Positions 41,653-53,420 of a DNA stretch of 64,000 nt are shown here, piece after piece (the first letter of the stretch is position 1; each line of letters begins with the position of its first letter). This DNA comes from an uncultured Sterolibacteriaceae bacterium. GTDB taxonomy: Bacteria > Pseudomonadota > Gammaproteobacteria > Burkholderiales > Rhodocyclaceae. The DNA lies in assembly GCA_937888595.1 (NCBI GenBank), contig CALARK010000028.1:1-64000 (forward strand), read 5' to 3'. A program made the translations under genes and the position numbers. The notes under the pieces were generated by a model. The model was not told the DNA's origin, searched no databases, and saw only the letters and a program-made list of their open reading frames with translations.

Positions 41653-43689
41653 TCAGGCTCGGTTCATCCACAGGGTCAGCAGCACGAAGACGCCGATGAT
41701 CATGGAGAAGGCATATTGATAGATGTGGCCCGACTGGATCAGGCGCACGACACTGGCGAACCAGCCGATCAGCTTCGCCGAGCCGTTCACCGCAACGCCG
41801 TCGATGATGGCCTGATCGCCGCCCTTCCACAGGCCGCGGCCGATGCCGCGCGCACCACCGGCGAAGAACCACTCGTTGAACTCGTCGAAGCCGTACTTCT
41901 TCTCGAGGATTGTGGCCAGCACGCCGGCTTTCCGCTTGATGACGGCCGGCAGGTCGGGACGGGCGATGTAGAGGAACCAGGCCGTGCCGGCGCCGGAGAC
42001 CGCGAGCCAGAAAGGAAGGGTGGTAACGCCGTGCATCATCATCCCCAGCACGCCGTGGAATTCCGCCTTCATGTGTGCCACGCCATGATGCGCTTCGGAG
42101 AAGAAAATCGCATCGCCGAACCACGTGCCATAGAGGAAGGATCCGATCAGCCAGCCGGACGCGATGGCCGGAATCGACAGCAGGATCAGCGGCACGGTAA
42201 CCACCTTCGGCGACTCGTGGGGAACATGGGGCTCATGAACCCCATGGTGGCCATGGCCGTGATCGTCGTGTCCGTGCCCGTGGTCATGGCCGTGGGCAGC
42301 CTCGCGGAAGCGCTCCTTGCCGTGGAAGGCGAAGAAGACGAGGCGGAAGGAATATAGGCCGCCGACGAAGACCGCCGCCAGCGCGCAGAAGTAGGCGAAG
42401 CCTGCGCCCGGCACGTTGGCCAGGTGCACCGCCTCGATGATCGAGTCCTTCGAGAAGAAACCGGCGAAGGGCGGCAGACCGGCGTTGGCGATGGCGCCGA
42501 TCAGCACGGTCAGGTAGGTGATCGGCATGTACTTGCGCAGACCGCCCATGCGGCGCATGTCCTGCTCATGGTGCATGGCGATGATCACCGAGCCGGCGCC
42601 GAGGAACAGCACCGCCTTGAAGAAGGCGTGTGTCATCAGGTGGAAGATCGCGACCGAGTAGGCCGAGGCGCCAAGGGCCATGGTCATGTAGCCGAGCTGC
42701 GACAGCGTCGAATAGGCGACGACACGTTTGATGTCGGTCTGCACGATGGCGATCAGCGCCATGAACAACGTGGTGATGGCGCCGACGACGATGATGAAGG
42801 ACAGCGCGGTGTCGGACAGCTCGAACAGCGGCGACATGCGCGAGACCATGAAGATACCCGCCGTGACCATGGTGGCGGCGTGGATCAGCGCGGAGATCGG
42901 GGTCGGGCCCTCCATCGAGTCGGGCAGCCAGACGTGCAGCGGGAACTGCGCCGACTTGCCCATCGCGCCGATGAACAGCGCGATGCAGATGGCGGTGACG
43001 AGCGGCCAGCCGGTGACGGATTCGGTCATCGCGGCAAGTGCCTTCGACTGGCCGAAGACGGTGGCGTAGTCGAGGCTGCCGGCATAGGCGGCGACCAGGC
43101 CGATGCCAAGCAGGAAGCCGAAGTCGCCGACGCGGTTGACGAGGAAGGCCTTGAGGTTGGCATAGACCGCCGTGGGCCGTACCGACCAGAAGCCGATCAG
43201 CAGGTAGGAGACGAGGCCGACCGCCTCCCAGCCGAAGAACAGCTGGACGAAGTTGTTGCTCATGACGAGCATCAGCATCGAGAAGGTGAACAGCGAGATG
43301 TAGGAGAAGAAGCGCTGGTAGCTGTTCGTCCCCGCCAGGCTGCCTGCCGGCCAGTTTTCCTCGTCGTGCGCCATGTAGCCGATGGTGTAGATGTGCACCA
43401 TCAGCGACACGAAGGTGACGACCACCATCATCACGGCAGTGAGCGGATCGATGAGGAATCCGATCGACAGCTTGAGGCCGCCGGATTCGAGCCAGGTGTA
43501 GACATCGCCGTTGAAGGTCTCGCCGCCCATCACCCGGAACAGCACGATCAGGGACACGAGGAAAGACACCGTGACGCCGAGGATGGTCACCGTGTGCGCA
43601 CCGGCACGCCCGACTGCCTTGCTGAACAGGCCGGCGACGATGGCCCCGAGCAGCGGGGCGAGGGGCACGAGGAGATAGAGCAGCTTCAT
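41653..43689 (-). CDS. nuoL: NADH-quinone oxidoreductase subunit L
   Basis: A 678-residue subunit, the largest antiporter-like member, which bears the long lateral helix at its C-terminus. It shows VQLFFGWEAVGLVSYLLIGF, FPLHVWLPDSMEGPTPISAL and TDIKRVVAYSTLSQLGYMTM. A histidine-rich stretch (HGHDHGHGHDDHGHGHHG, about residues 466-485) lies in a loop before the last helices; such stretches vary among homologues and could bind metal. Confidence 0.97.
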   Translation of the reverse strand: MKLLYLLVPLAPLLGAIVAGLFSKAVGRAGAHTVTILGVTVSFLVSLIVLFRVMGGETFNGDVYTWLESGGLKLSIGFLIDPLTAVMMVVVTFVSLMVHIYTIGYMAHDEENWPAGSLAGTNSYQRFFSYISLFTFSMLMLVMSNNFVQLFFGWEAVGLVSYLLIGFWSVRPTAVYANLKAFLVNRVGDFGFLLGIGLVAAYAGSLDYATVFGQSKALAAMTESVTGWPLVTAICIALFIGAMGKSAQFPLHVWLPDSMEGPTPISALIHAATMVTAGIFMVSRMSPLFELSDTALSFIIVVGAITTLFMALIAIVQTDIKRVVAYSTLSQLGYMTMALGASAYSVAIFHLMTHAFFKAVLFLGAGSVIIAMHHEQDMRRMGGLRKYMPITYLTVLIGAIANAGLPPFAGFFSKDSIIEAVHLANVPGAGFAYFCALAAVFVGGLYSFRLVFFAFHGKERFREAAHGHDHGHGHDDHGHGHHGVHEPHVPHESPKVVTVPLILLSIPAIASGWLIGSFLYGTWFGDAIFFSEAHHGVAHMKAEFHGVLGMMMHGVTTLPFWLAVSGAGTAWFLYIARPDLPAVIKRKAGVLATILEKKYGFDEFNEWFFAGGARGIGRGLWKGGDQAIIDGVAVNGSAKLIGWFASVVRLIQSGHIYQYAFSMIIGVFVLLTLWMNRA

Positions 43690-43695
43690 CCTGGC

Positions 43696-44001
43696 TTATC
43701 CCTTCAGGCTGTCGAGGTCATCGACATGGATGGTGGAAAGATTGCGGAACAGCACCACGAGGATGGCGAGGCCGATCGCCGCCTCGGCCGCCGCGACGGT
43801 CAGCACGAAGAACACCATCAGCTGGCCGGCCAGGTCGTTGAGGTAGTGCGAGAAGGCGACGAAGTTCATGTTCACCGCGAGCAGCATTAGCTCGATCGCC
43901 ATCAGCAGCACGATCAGGTTCTTGCGGTTGAGGAAGATGCCGACGACGCTGATCGCGAAGAGGATCGCGGAGAGGATCAGGTAATGAGAAAGCGACAGCA
44001 T
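43696..44001 (-). CDS. nuoK: NADH-quinone oxidoreductase subunit K
   Basis: A 101-residue membrane subunit with three helices and the conserved buried glutamates in [18 protein letters not shown] and [13 protein letters not shown]. Size and motifs are typical. It lies six bases before nuoL and one base after nuoJ. Confidence 0.97.
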   Translation of the reverse strand: MLSLSHYLILSAILFAISVVGIFLNRKNLIVLLMAIELMLLAVNMNFVAFSHYLNDLAGQLMVFFVLTVAAAEAAIGLAILVVLFRNLSTIHVDDLDSLKG

Positions 44002-44002
44002 G

Positions 44003-44647
44003 CTATTGACCTCCCCCCTGATCCGGCGCCGCCGCGGACTCGGCGGGCGCGTCCTTCTCGGCGGCCATCCTGACGAGGCGCACCCGGTCGTTGCGACGCA
44101 CCGCTAGTTGCTCGGCAGGCTTCTGGTACTTGGTGTCCTTGCGCTGGCGCAGCGTCAACATCACCGCGGCGATGACGCCGACCAGCAGAATGACCGAGGC
44201 CAGTTCGAAGGGATAGACATACTCGGTGTAAAGCAGCCGGCCGAGTTCCTTGGTGTTGCTGTAGCCCTCGGGCATGGTCTGGCCCGGCAGGGCCTCGACG
44301 CTGAAGTACTTGCCGCTCAGGACCAGCGCCATCTCGGCGACCATCAGCAGGCCGATCATGCCGCCGAGCGGCAGATAGCTCCAGAAGCGGTGCCGCAGGC
44401 GGGCGATGTCGATGTCCAGCATCATGACGACGAACATGAACAGCACCATGACGGCGCCGACATAAACCATGATCAGGATGATGGCGAGAAACTCGGCCTG
44501 CAGCAGCATCCACAGCGCCGCCGTGGAAAAGAAGGCCAGCACGAGGAACAGGGCCGCATGCACGGGGTTGCGGGCCGTGATCGTGCGCAGGGCGGCGAAC
44601 ACCAGGATCGCCGCGAGCACGTAGAAGACGAAGGTCTTGAATTCCAT
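44003..44647 (-). CDS. nuoJ: NADH-quinone oxidoreductase subunit J
   Basis: A 214-residue membrane subunit with five helices. Conserved [20 protein letters not shown] includes the bulge region of TM3 that couples quinone chemistry to pumping. The C-terminus is a charged, probably cytoplasmic tail ([20 protein letters not shown]). Confidence 0.96.
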   Translation of the reverse strand: MEFKTFVFYVLAAILVFAALRTITARNPVHAALFLVLAFFSTAALWMLLQAEFLAIILIMVYVGAVMVLFMFVVMMLDIDIARLRHRFWSYLPLGGMIGLLMVAEMALVLSGKYFSVEALPGQTMPEGYSNTKELGRLLYTEYVYPFELASVILLVGVIAAVMLTLRQRKDTKYQKPAEQLAVRRNDRVRLVRMAAEKDAPAESAAAPDQGGGQ

Positions 44648-44655
44648 TGTCGGCT

Positions 44656-45141
44656 TTATCTGTACTTGGCGTCGATCGCCCGGTTGCCGGCGATCTCCTT
44701 TTCGTAGCGATCACCGTTGGCCAGCAGCATCTGCTTGGTGTAGAGGAGATCGCCGCGTGTTTCGCCGTGGTATTCGAAGATGTGGGTCTCGACGATGGCA
44801 TCGACCGGGCACGCCTCCTCGCAGAAGCCGCAGAAGATGCACTTGGTCAGGTCGATGTCGTAGCGCGTGGTACGGCGCGAGCCGTCGTCACGCTCCGCGG
44901 ACTCGATGGTGATGGCCATCGCCGGGCAGACCGCTTCGCACAGCTTGCAGGCGATGCAGCGCTCCTCGCCGTTCGGATAGCGGCGCAGCGCATGCAGACC
45001 CCGGAATCGCGGCGACAACGGCGTCTTGTCTTCCGGATACTGGACAGTAATCTTCGGCTTGAAGAAATAGCTGGCGGTCACCGCCATGCCCTGGAGCAGT
45101 TCCTTGAGGAACAGGCTGCCGATGAAGTCTTTCGCACCCAT
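44656..45141 (-). CDS. nuoI: NADH-quinone oxidoreductase subunit I
   Basis: A 161-residue peripheral subunit with two [4Fe-4S] clusters (N6a and N6b). The binding motifs are [16 protein letters not shown] and [16 protein letters not shown]. It hands electrons toward the NuoB cluster. Confidence 0.98.
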   Translation of the reverse strand: MGAKDFIGSLFLKELLQGMAVTASYFFKPKITVQYPEDKTPLSPRFRGLHALRRYPNGEERCIACKLCEAVCPAMAITIESAERDDGSRRTTRYDIDLTKCIFCGFCEEACPVDAIVETHIFEYHGETRGDLLYTKQMLLANGDRYEKEIAGNRAIDAKYR

Positions 45142-45151
45142 CGCTAGCTCC

Positions 45152-46243
45152 TCACTTCCAGATGTTGAACGGCGACATCATCCAGACCCCGACGACGAGG
45201 ATCCAGGTGATGCAGATGGGGATGAACACCTTCCAGCCGAGGCGCATGATCTGGTCGTAGCGGTAGCGCGGGAAGGTGGCGCGGAACCACAGGAAGCAGA
45301 ACAGCAGGAAGGAGACCTTGAGGGCCAGCCAGTGGTGGCCGTCCGGCAGGAAGCCGACCGGCGACAGCCAGCCGCCGAGGAAGAAGATCGCGGTCAGGAA
45401 GGAGACCAGGATCATGTTCGCGTATTCGGCGAGGAAGAACAGTGCGAAGGCCATGCCCGAATATTCGATCATGTGGCCGGCGACGATTTCCGATTCGCCC
45501 TCGACCACGTCGAACGGCGCACGGTTGGTCTCGGCCACGCCGGAGATCAGATAGACGAGGAACAGCGGCAGCAGCGGAATGAAGTTCCACGACAGGACCG
45601 ACAGGCCCATGTCGGCGAAGCGCCCCACGTTCTGCACGCGCACGATTTCGGACAGGTTCAGGCTGTTCGACACCATCAGCACCGCCACCAGCGCCATGCC
45701 CATGGCGATCTCGTAGGAGATCATCTGCGCCGAGGCGCGCATCGCACCGAGGAAGGGGTACTTGGAATTGGACGCCCAGCCCGAGATGATGATGCCGTAG
45801 ATGCCGATCGAGGTGATCGCCAGCAGGAACAGCACGCCGGCATCGATGTCGGCCAGCACCCAGCCATCTGCAAAGGGCACGACCGCCCAGGCGATCAGCG
45901 CGGGCGCCAAGGCCACGATCGGGCCGAAGATGAAGAGCTTCTTGCTCGCCTTGCTCGGAACCAGCACTTCCTTGAAGAACAGTTTCAGGCCATCGGCGAT
46001 CGGCTGGAACAGGCCGAGCGGACCGACGCGGTTCGGGCCGATCCGCACGTGCATGAAGGCGATGACCTTGCGCTCGAAATACGGCAGGTAGGCGACGCCG
46101 AGGATCAGCGGCACGAGGATCGCGACGATGCGCAGGATCGACCAGACCAGCGGCCACAGATGTTGGAACCAGCCCCAGATCGAATCCCAGAGGCCGAAGA
46201 GGTCCCAGAACCACTGGAAGAAATTGAGGATCAGCGCTTCCAT
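45152..46243 (-). CDS. nuoH: NADH-quinone oxidoreductase subunit H
   Basis: A 363-residue membrane subunit at the quinone-binding junction. Eight helices and the conserved cytoplasmic loops are seen: [20 protein letters not shown] and [20 protein letters not shown] with the charged residues of the E-channel. Its start codon overlaps the nuoG stop. Confidence 0.97.
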   Translation of the reverse strand: MEALILNFFQWFWDLFGLWDSIWGWFQHLWPLVWSILRIVAILVPLILGVAYLPYFERKVIAFMHVRIGPNRVGPLGLFQPIADGLKLFFKEVLVPSKASKKLFIFGPIVALAPALIAWAVVPFADGWVLADIDAGVLFLLAITSIGIYGIIISGWASNSKYPFLGAMRASAQMISYEIAMGMALVAVLMVSNSLNLSEIVRVQNVGRFADMGLSVLSWNFIPLLPLFLVYLISGVAETNRAPFDVVEGESEIVAGHMIEYSGMAFALFFLAEYANMILVSFLTAIFFLGGWLSPVGFLPDGHHWLALKVSFLLFCFLWFRATFPRYRYDQIMRLGWKVFIPICITWILVVGVWMMSPFNIWK

Positions 46244-48570
46244 CAGGCTTTCCTCACTTCAAGGGTGCCAAACATCGGACCGACGGCCACCGTGCCGGCA
46301 TGTGCCGCGGCGATGCGTACGCAATCGGCGGGGACCCCGGCATCGAGACTTGCGGTCAGGGCCGTCTCGCCAGCGCCGACTTTCACCGAGTCACCAGCGC
46401 CGATGCCGAGGCGAGCCAACGTGTCCGCATTCATCCGTGCCGTCGGGGCTGCGGCATCCCGGGTGCGCTGCAGGCTCGACGCGCGGCGTGCCAGCGGATC
46501 GGCAAAGTGGATCGGCACGTCGGCAATACGCTCGACTCCGGCGGCATCGGAAGAAAGATTCAATGCGCCCGACTTGACTGTATTGTCGAGTCCGCTCACG
46601 AATTCAGCATTAGCACCGAGCACCTCATCACGGACCTGTTCCGAACTCTCGTAGTCGAAGCCGGCAACTTCGAGCAGGTTGCCGAGCACACGAAGCACTT
46701 TCCATGCAGGACGCGCCTCGCCTTGCGGGCGGGCAACGGCCTGGAAGCTCTGCACGCGGCCCTCGGTATTGACGAAGGTGCCGGAGGTTTCGGCGAAGGG
46801 TGAAATCGGGAGCAGGCAGTCGGCATATTCGAGTGCCACGGCCGACTTGAACGGCGTCATGACGATGACGCTGGCGGCCTGTCTGGCGGCAACGAGCGCA
46901 GCCGCGCCATCGGCGCAATCCAGTTCAGGCTCGACGCCGACCAGCAGCATCGCCTTGCGCGAATCGGCGACGAGCCGGGCGGCATTCAGTCCGCCGGACT
47001 GCGGGCAGGCCTTGGCAACGTAGCCGCCAACGCTGTTCGCCGCCTCGCCGAGGAAGCCAAACTTGGCGCCGAGCAATTCGGCCAGTTGTTGCGCGAGTCG
47101 CTGCAGCGTCGCGGCCTGCGGATGCTGCTGGGCAAAGTTGCCGAGCAGGATGCCGGCATTGCGGCCAGATACGAGGCTTTCGGCGATGCCTTGCGCCGTC
47201 CCGCCGACGCCGACTTTTTCGAGCGCCGCATCGACGGGGATCTGCTTGAGCTGCGCCACGGCCTTGATGATTTCTGCCAGTTGCGATGGCAGTTGAGCCG
47301 GCGCGACGATCGACTTGGCGAACAACCTGACCAGCAGATCATCGTCAGCCGAATGCAACACGGAAATCTTCGTCCCATGCCTGGCCGACTGGCGCAGGCG
47401 CTGGGCGACCAAGGGATGGTCCTTGCGCAGGAAGCTGCCGACCACGAGCACGCGATCCAGATCGCCGATCTCGGCGATCTTCATGCCGAGGAAGGGGATG
47501 CCGTTCCGTTGTCCATCGAGGCTGAAATCGCTCTGGCGCAGGCGGAAATCGATGTTGTCGCAACCGATGCCGCGCAACAGCTTGCCCGCCAATGCCATCT
47601 CTTCCAGCGTCGCATGCGGGCTGACCAATGCACCGATCTGGTCCGCCCCCTGGTTCTTCGCCACATCGCGGAGCGCATGGCTGGCGTAGTCGAGGGCGAC
47701 ATTCCAGTCGACTTCCTTCCATTCGCCGCCCTGCTTCACCATCGGCTTCAGCAGGCGCTCGGCGGAATTCAGTGCCTCGTAGGAAAAACGCTCCTTGTCG
47801 GAAAGCCAGCACTCGTTGATCGCCTCGTTCTCCAGCGGCAGGACGCGCAGCACCTTGTCGTGCTTGGTCTGGACGATCAGGTTGCTGCCGAGGCCGTCGT
47901 GCGGGCTGACCGACTTGCGCCGCGACATTTCCCAGGTGCGCGCCGAGAAACGGAACGGCTTCGAGGTCAGCGCGCCGACCGGGCACAGGTCGATGATGTT
48001 GCCCGACAGCTCCGAGTCGATGGTCTTGTCGAGGAAGGGCATGATCTCGGCGCGATCACCGCGGAAGGCCTGCCCGAGTTCCATGTGGCCGGCGATCTCG
48101 GCGGTGAAGCGCACGCAGCGGGTGCAGTTGATGCACCGGGTCATGTCGGTGCTGACCAGCGCGCCGAGGTTCTTGTTGACCACGACGCGCTTTTCTTCCT
48201 GATAGCGCGAGGCGGAACCGCCGTAGCCGACGGCGAGATCCTGCAGCTGGCACTCGCCGCCCTGGTCGCAGATCGGGCAGTCGAGCGGATGGTTGATCAG
48301 CAGGAACTCCATCACGTCCTTCTGCGCCTTCACCGCGATGTTCGAGTGGGTGAACACCTTCATGCCGTTGGTCACGGGCGTCGCGCAGGCCGGCATCGGC
48401 TTGGGCGCCTTCTCGACCTGCACCAGGCACATGCGGCAGTTGGCGGCGATGGACAGCTTCTTGTGATAGCAGAAGTGCGGGATGTAGATGCCGGCGCTGT
48501 GTGCGGCCTCGATGACGGTACAGCCGTCCTCGACCTGCAGTGCCTTGCCGTCGATTTCAACTTCTAACAT
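46243..48570 (-). CDS. nuoG: NADH-quinone oxidoreductase subunit G
   Basis: A 775-residue iron-sulphur subunit. The N-terminal [2Fe-2S] ferredoxin domain starts [16 protein letters not shown] and has ANCRMCLV. It is followed by [16 protein letters not shown] and the cluster motif [10 protein letters not shown], then a molybdopterin-oxidoreductase-like fold without cofactor. ATG 48570 overlaps the nuoF stop; 96 upstream residues of the open frame are a nuoF shadow. Two dispersed-repeat copies lie inside, at residues 451-459 (KVGVGGTA) and 729-737 (KVGAGETA). Confidence 0.97.
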   Translation of the reverse strand: MLEVEIDGKALQVEDGCTVIEAAHSAGIYIPHFCYHKKLSIAANCRMCLVQVEKAPKPMPACATPVTNGMKVFTHSNIAVKAQKDVMEFLLINHPLDCPICDQGGECQLQDLAVGYGGSASRYQEEKRVVVNKNLGALVSTDMTRCINCTRCVRFTAEIAGHMELGQAFRGDRAEIMPFLDKTIDSELSGNIIDLCPVGALTSKPFRFSARTWEMSRRKSVSPHDGLGSNLIVQTKHDKVLRVLPLENEAINECWLSDKERFSYEALNSAERLLKPMVKQGGEWKEVDWNVALDYASHALRDVAKNQGADQIGALVSPHATLEEMALAGKLLRGIGCDNIDFRLRQSDFSLDGQRNGIPFLGMKIAEIGDLDRVLVVGSFLRKDHPLVAQRLRQSARHGTKISVLHSADDDLLVRLFAKSIVAPAQLPSQLAEIIKAVAQLKQIPVDAALEKVGVGGTAQGIAESLVSGRNAGILLGNFAQQHPQAATLQRLAQQLAELLGAKFGFLGEAANSVGGYVAKACPQSGGLNAARLVADSRKAMLLVGVEPELDCADGAAALVAARQAASVIVMTPFKSAVALEYADCLLPISPFAETSGTFVNTEGRVQSFQAVARPQGEARPAWKVLRVLGNLLEVAGFDYESSEQVRDEVLGANAEFVSGLDNTVKSGALNLSSDAAGVERIADVPIHFADPLARRASSLQRTRDAAAPTARMNADTLARLGIGAGDSVKVGAGETALTASLDAGVPADCVRIAAAHAGTVAVGPMFGTLEVRKA
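46361..46384 (+). repeat. Dispersed hairpin element, copy 10 (nuoG, near C-terminus)
   Basis: This copy matches 21 of 24 positions and encodes KVGAGETA on the nuoG strand. Because this part of NuoG often has a similar sequence, it is the least certain of the genic copies along with copy 3. Confidence 0.5.
47195..47218 (+). repeat. Dispersed hairpin element, copy 11 (nuoG, middle)
   Basis: This copy matches 23 of 24 positions, preceded by TGC as in copies 7 and 9. It encodes KVGVGGTA in a poorly conserved part of the molybdopterin-like domain. Confidence 0.85.
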
Positions 48571-49931
48571 GTCGCACCTGCCATGAGTCGGGTGTGGAAG
48601 GTGCTGCCCGCCTTCTGGACATCGGGCGGCACCAGGCACTTCTTGTGTTCGATGTGATACGCGAACTCGTCGCGGAAATGCTTGACGAAGCTGCGGACCG
48701 GCAGTGCGGCCGCATCGCCGAGGGCGCAGATCGTGCGCCCCATGATGTTGCCGGCGATCTCGTCGAGCAGATCGAGGTCCTCGGGGCGCCCCTGGCCGTG
48801 CTCGATGCGATGCACCATCTTGTAGAGCCAGCCCGTGCCTTCGCGGCACGGTGTGCATTGGCCGCAGGATTCCTCGTAATAGAACCAGGACAGGCGCTCC
48901 AGCGCCTTGACCATGCAGACCGTCTCGTCCATCACGATCACCGCGCCGGAACCGAGCATCGAGCCCGCCTTGGAGATCGAGTCGTAATCGAGCGTGCAGT
49001 CCATGATGACGTCGGCGGGCAGCACCGGGGCGGACGAACCGCCGGGGATGACGGCCTTCAGCTTGCGGCCGCCGCGCATGCCGCCGGCCATCTCCAGCAG
49101 CTTGCTGAACGGCGTGCCCATCGGCACCTCGAAGTTGCCCGGTTTGTTGACATGGCCGGACACCGAGAACAGCTTGGTGCCGCCGTTGTTCGGCTTGCCG
49201 AGATCGAGGAAAGCCTGACCACCCTGGCGCAGGATGTACGGGATCGAGGCGAAGGTTTCGGTGTTGTTGATCGTAGTTGGCTTGCCATACAGACCGAAAC
49301 TGGCCGGGAACGGCGGCTTGAAGCGCGGCTGGCCTTTCTTGCCTTCGATCGATTCGAGCAGGCCGGTCTCCTCGCCGCAGATATAGGCACCATAGCCGTG
49401 GTGGGCGAACAGATCGAAATCAAATCCGGAACCGAGGATGTTCTTGCCGAGATAGCCGGCGGCACGCGCTTCGGCCAATGCCTCTTCGAAGCGCTGGTAG
49501 AGCTCGAACACTTCGCCATGGATGTAGTTATAGCCGCGCGCCGCGCCCATCGCGAAACCCGCGATGATCATGCCCTCGATCACTGCATGCGGATCGAGCC
49601 GCATGATATCGCGGTCCTTGAAGGTGCCCGGCTCGCCCTCGTCGGTGTTGCACACGACGTACTTGTCGCCCGGGAAGGCGCGCGGCATGAAGCTCCACTT
49701 CAGGCCGGTCGGAAAACCGGCGCCGCCGCGACCGCGCAGCACCGAGGCTTTGACCTCGGCGATGACCTGGTCCTGCGTCAGCTTGTCGCCAAACAGTTTC
49801 TTGAGCGCCTGGTAGCCGCCGCGCGCCTCGTAGTCCTTGAGGTGCCAGCCGGCATCCTTGCCCAGGTCGCGCACATCAGGCTGGCTCCAGCCAGCAGTCA
49901 GTGTCGGGTTGATCACTTCGAGGATGGCCAT
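48564..49931 (-). CDS. nuoF: NADH-quinone oxidoreductase subunit F
   Basis: A 455-residue NADH- and FMN-binding subunit. [13 protein letters not shown] binds nucleotide and FMN. The N3 [4Fe-4S] cluster motif is [15 protein letters not shown], with the fourth cysteine in [11 protein letters not shown]. It accepts electrons from NADH. Start and stop overlap or abut the neighbouring nuoE and nuoG. Confidence 0.98.
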   Translation of the reverse strand: MAILEVINPTLTAGWSQPDVRDLGKDAGWHLKDYEARGGYQALKKLFGDKLTQDQVIAEVKASVLRGRGGAGFPTGLKWSFMPRAFPGDKYVVCNTDEGEPGTFKDRDIMRLDPHAVIEGMIIAGFAMGAARGYNYIHGEVFELYQRFEEALAEARAAGYLGKNILGSGFDFDLFAHHGYGAYICGEETGLLESIEGKKGQPRFKPPFPASFGLYGKPTTINNTETFASIPYILRQGGQAFLDLGKPNNGGTKLFSVSGHVNKPGNFEVPMGTPFSKLLEMAGGMRGGRKLKAVIPGGSSAPVLPADVIMDCTLDYDSISKAGSMLGSGAVIVMDETVCMVKALERLSWFYYEESCGQCTPCREGTGWLYKMVHRIEHGQGRPEDLDLLDEIAGNIMGRTICALGDAAALPVRSFVKHFRDEFAYHIEHKKCLVPPDVQKAGSTFHTRLMAGATC

Positions 49932-49932
49932 C

Positions 49933-50424
49933 TTATTTGCACTCCTCGAGCAGCTTGTCGATTTCCTCGGGCGTCATGAAGCAACGCATATGGACGTTGT
50001 TGACCAGCATCACCGGTGCATCGCCGCAGGCGCCCATGCACTCGCCCTCTTTCAGGGTGAATTTGCCGTCAGAAGTCGTCTCGCCCAGTTCGATGCCCAG
50101 CTTCCCCTTGAGGTAATCGGCCGCATGCACGCCACCGGAAAGGGCGCACGGCAGGTTGGTGCACACCGTGATCTTGTATTTGCCGACCGGCGACAGGTCG
50201 TACATGTTGTAGAAGGTCGCCACCTCGTAGGCCGCCATCTCAGGCATGTCGAGGTAGCCGGCGACGAAGGCGATGGTCTCGCGCGACAGCCAGCCCTTCT
50301 CCACCTGGGCGATATGCAGGGCCGCCATCACGGCCGACTGCTTCTGGTCGGCCGGATATTTCATGACTTCGCGGTCGATCTTCTGGAGGGATTCCTGACT
50401 CAGCATGCTGTTGTGTCCGCTCAT
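49933..50424 (-). CDS. nuoE: NADH-quinone oxidoreductase subunit E
   Basis: A 163-residue thioredoxin-fold subunit carrying the N1a [2Fe-2S] cluster. Its cysteines are in [12 protein letters not shown] and [10 protein letters not shown]. The ATG at 50424 overlaps the nuoD stop (ATGA); a second ATG six codons later (MLSQESL) is also possible. Confidence 0.97.
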   Translation of the reverse strand: MSGHNSMLSQESLQKIDREVMKYPADQKQSAVMAALHIAQVEKGWLSRETIAFVAGYLDMPEMAAYEVATFYNMYDLSPVGKYKITVCTNLPCALSGGVHAADYLKGKLGIELGETTSDGKFTLKEGECMGACGDAPVMLVNNVHMRCFMTPEEIDKLLEECK

Positions 50425-51674
50425 CTGTCCGTATCACCCAGCACCAGGTCGATGGTGCCGATGATGGCGGTGGCGTCGGCAATCATGTGTCCCTTCGCCA
50501 TTTCATTGGTCGCTGCCAGGTGCGGGAAACCCGGCGAGCGTAGTTTGAAACGGTAAGGCTTGTTCGCCCCATCCGAGATCGCATAGACGCCAAACTCGCC
50601 CTTCGGGTGCTCGATGCCCGCATAGACTTCGCCGGGCGGCACGTGAATGCCTTCGGTGAACAGCTTGAAGTGATGGATCAGCTCTTCCATGTTGGCTTTC
50701 ATCGCTTCGCGCGAGGGCGGGGCCACCTTGTGGTTGTCGCTGATCACCGGTCCCGGGTTGTTGCGCAGCCATTCGATGCACTGGCGGACGATGCGGTTGG
50801 CCTGGCGCATCTCTTCCATGCGCACCAGATAACGGTCGTAACAATCGCCATTGACGCCGACGGGAATATCGAAGTCGAGACGATCATAAACCTCGTAAGG
50901 CATCTTCTTGCGCAGATCCCACTCGACGCCGGAACCGCGCAACATCGGGCCGGTGAAGCCCAGTTGCAGGGCGCGCTCGGGCGACACCACGCCGACACCG
51001 ATGGTGCGCTGCTTCCAGATACGGTTTTCGGTCAGGAGCGTCTCGTACTCGTCGAGAATGGCCGGGAAGCGATCGGTGAAATCCTCGAGGAAGTCGAGCA
51101 TCGAACCCTGGCGTGGTTCGTTGAGACGCGCAACGTCGGCAGCGCTCTTCCACTTCGACACCTCGTACTTCGGCATGCTGTCGGGCAGGTCGCGATAAAC
51201 GCCGCCGGGACGGTAGTAGGCCGCATGCAGGCGGGCACCGGACACCGCCTCGTAGACGTCGAGCAGATCCTCGCGTTCGCGGAAGGTGTAGAGCACCATC
51301 GCCATCGCGCCGATGTCGAGCGCGTGGGTGCCGATGTTGAGCAGGTGATTGAGGATGCGCGTCACCTCGTCCATCATCACGCGGATGTACTGGGCGCGAA
51401 TCGGCACCTCGACGCCGAGCAGGCGCTCGACGGCCAGGCAGTAGGCGTGTTCGTTGCACATCATCGACACGTAGTCGAGACGGTCGAGATAGGGGACGTT
51501 CTGCAGCCAGGTACGCGTCTCGGCGAGCTTCTCGGTACCGCGATGCAACAGGCCGATGTGCGGATCGGCACGCACGATCACTTCGCCATCGAGTTCGAGC
51601 ACCAGACGCAGCACACCGTGCGCCGCCGGATGCTGCGGGCCAAAGTTCAGGGTGTAGTTCTTGATTTCAGCCAC
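50421..51674 (-). CDS. nuoD: NADH-quinone oxidoreductase subunit D
   Basis: A 417-residue 49-kDa subunit that forms the quinone site with NuoB. Conserved regions are [32 protein letters not shown] and the C-terminal [19 protein letters not shown]. It is separate from nuoC, not fused as in E. coli. Confidence 0.98.
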   Translation of the reverse strand: MAEIKNYTLNFGPQHPAAHGVLRLVLELDGEVIVRADPHIGLLHRGTEKLAETRTWLQNVPYLDRLDYVSMMCNEHAYCLAVERLLGVEVPIRAQYIRVMMDEVTRILNHLLNIGTHALDIGAMAMVLYTFREREDLLDVYEAVSGARLHAAYYRPGGVYRDLPDSMPKYEVSKWKSAADVARLNEPRQGSMLDFLEDFTDRFPAILDEYETLLTENRIWKQRTIGVGVVSPERALQLGFTGPMLRGSGVEWDLRKKMPYEVYDRLDFDIPVGVNGDCYDRYLVRMEEMRQANRIVRQCIEWLRNNPGPVISDNHKVAPPSREAMKANMEELIHHFKLFTEGIHVPPGEVYAGIEHPKGEFGVYAISDGANKPYRFKLRSPGFPHLAATNEMAKGHMIADATAIIGTIDLVLGDTDR

Positions 51675-52257
51675 GACCGTAATTCTCCTCGCGCACGATG
51701 CGTGGGGTGACTTCGCGCGGCTCGATGGTCACCGGCTGGTAGACGACACGCTGCTTCTCTGGGTCGTAGCGCATCTCGACATAACCGGAAACCGGAAAGT
51801 CCTTGCGGAATGGATGGCCGACGAAGCCGTAATCGGTCAGGATGCGGCGCAGGTCGTCATGGCCGTCGAACAGGATGCCGTACATGTCGAAGGCTTCGCG
51901 CTCGTACCAGTTCGCCGAATTCCAGACATCCACGACGCTCGGCAGCACCGGAAAACCATCGTCCTCGGCGAAAGTGCGCAAGCGCAGGCGGCAGTTGAGG
52001 TGCAGCGAGGTCAGATGACAGGCGACCGCAAACCGCCGGCCTTGCCAACCGCTGTGCGCCGAATAGTCGACGCCGGAGAGATCGATCAGCTGCGCGAACT
52101 GCAACTCGGGATGGTCGCGCAGGGTACGTGCCACATCGAGGTAGTCGCTCGCCGCGACCTCGATGGTCAGCTCACCGAGACGCAGCACCGATGCCGTGAT
52201 GCGAGCGCCGACAATTTCGGCAAGCTTCTGCGACAACTTTTCGAGTTTGGCGCTCAT
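51667..52257 (-). CDS. nuoC: NADH-quinone oxidoreductase subunit C
   Basis: A 196-residue 30-kDa subunit. The signature ERETFDMYGI appears here as [20 protein letters not shown], followed by [15 protein letters not shown] start at ATG 52257 ([10 protein letters not shown]) because the longer frame reads through the end of nuoB. It overlaps nuoD by eight bases. Confidence 0.97.
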   Translation of the reverse strand: MSAKLEKLSQKLAEIVGARITASVLRLGELTIEVAASDYLDVARTLRDHPELQFAQLIDLSGVDYSAHSGWQGRRFAVACHLTSLHLNCRLRLRTFAEDDGFPVLPSVVDVWNSANWYEREAFDMYGILFDGHDDLRRILTDYGFVGHPFRKDFPVSGYVEMRYDPEKQRVVYQPVTIEPREVTPRIVREENYGRG

Positions 52258-52265
52258 GAAATCAC

Positions 52266-52745
52266 TCAGACGCGGGCGATCGTATTGGTACGGGTAATCT
52301 TGTTCTGCAGCTGGATGATGCCGTAGAGCAAGGCCTCGGCCGTCGGCGGGCAGCCCGGCACGTAAATATCCACCGGCACGATGCGATCGCAACCGCGGAC
52401 CACGGAATAGGAATAGTGGTAATAGCCACCGCCGTTGGCGCAGGAGCCCATCGAGATCACCCAGCGCGGCTCGGCCATCTGGTCATAGACCTTGCGCAGG
52501 GCCGGCGCCATCTTGTTGGTCAGCGTGCCGGCGACGATCATGACGTCTGACTGGCGCGGACTCGGGCGAAACACGACGCCGAAGCGGTCGAGGTCGTAGC
52601 GCGAACAACCGGCATGAATCATCTCGACCGCACAACAGGCCAGGCCGAAGGTCATCGGCCACAGAGAACCGGTACGCGTCCAGTTGATCAGCTTGTCGAG
52701 CGTGGTGGTGACAAAACCTTCCTGCAGGACGCCTTCGATGCTCAC
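52266..52745 (-). CDS. nuoB: NADH-quinone oxidoreductase subunit B
   Basis: A 159-residue subunit bearing the N2 cluster, the last before quinone. The ligands are the tandem cysteines in [17 protein letters not shown] and [12 protein letters not shown] use a GTG start at 52745, which gives the typical (M)[17 protein letters not shown] and has GGGAG seven bases upstream, formed by the end of nuoA. Confidence 0.97.
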   Translation of the reverse strand: MSIEGVLQEGFVTTTLDKLINWTRTGSLWPMTFGLACCAVEMIHAGCSRYDLDRFGVVFRPSPRQSDVMIVAGTLTNKMAPALRKVYDQMAEPRWVISMGSCANGGGYYHYSYSVVRGCDRIVPVDIYVPGCPPTAEALLYGIIQLQNKITRTNTIARV

Positions 52746-52749
52746 CCGC

Positions 52750-53124
52750 TCACTCCCAGTCGAGGGCGCCCTTGGCCCATGCATAGACGAAACCGACGAT
52801 CAGGATGCCCATGAACACGAACATCTCTACGAAGCCGAACATCTTGACGGCCTCGGTCTCGACGAATTCCTTGAAGATGGCGGCCCACGGAAACATGAAT
52901 GCCACTTCCAGGTCGAAAATGATGAAGGTGATCGCCACCAGATAGTAGCGAACGTCGAACTTGATGCGGGCATCCTCGAAGGCCTCGAAGCCGCACTCGA
53001 AAGGAGAGAGTTTTTCGCTGTCGGGGCGGTTCGGGCCGATTAACCAGCCCAGCAGGATGGGAACGCACCCGAAGACCAGTCCAACGAGCACGAACACCAG
53101 AATCGGAAAATAGTTTTCCAGCAT
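52750..53124 (-). CDS. nuoA: NADH-quinone oxidoreductase subunit A
   Basis: A 124-residue membrane subunit with three helices and the family signature [16 protein letters not shown] followed by [20 protein letters not shown]. It is the first gene of the nuo operon, 116 bases after the tRNA-Leu gene on the same strand. Confidence 0.97.
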   Translation of the reverse strand: MLENYFPILVFVLVGLVFGCVPILLGWLIGPNRPDSEKLSPFECGFEAFEDARIKFDVRYYLVAITFIIFDLEVAFMFPWAAIFKEFVETEAVKMFGFVEMFVFMGILIVGFVYAWAKGALDWE

Positions 53125-53240
53125 CTACCTCAATCCAGCTCAGTCGGCAGCTTTTGGCCACCCCCCAGACCACAGACAGACCGCTTTGGCCCATCAGCGC
53201 GCTTGCTTGCTACACATGCAACCGGTACTGCTTGAACTCT

Positions 53241-53325
53241 TGGTGCCGACGGCGAGACTCGAACTCGCACAGCTTTCGCCACTACCCCCTCAAGATAGCG
53301 TGTCTACCAATTTCACCACGTCGGC
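53241..53325 (-). tRNA. tRNA-Leu (anticodon GAG)
   Basis: An 85-base class II tRNA. The acceptor GCCGACG pairs with CGTCGGC, the anticodon loop is TTGAGGG, the variable arm is long, the T loop is TTCGAGT, and CCA is encoded. A likely -10 (TATGAT, 53364-53359 on the minus strand) lies 33 bases upstream. It is placed between secG and nuoA. Confidence 0.95.
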
Positions 53326-53420
53326 ACTGCAAAAAAACTGCTCTTGAAAGCGGCGCGAATCATAGCATTATTTATGTGCTGCATTGCAGAATTTATCGCG
53401 CTTCCGCTCAAATATTTCTG

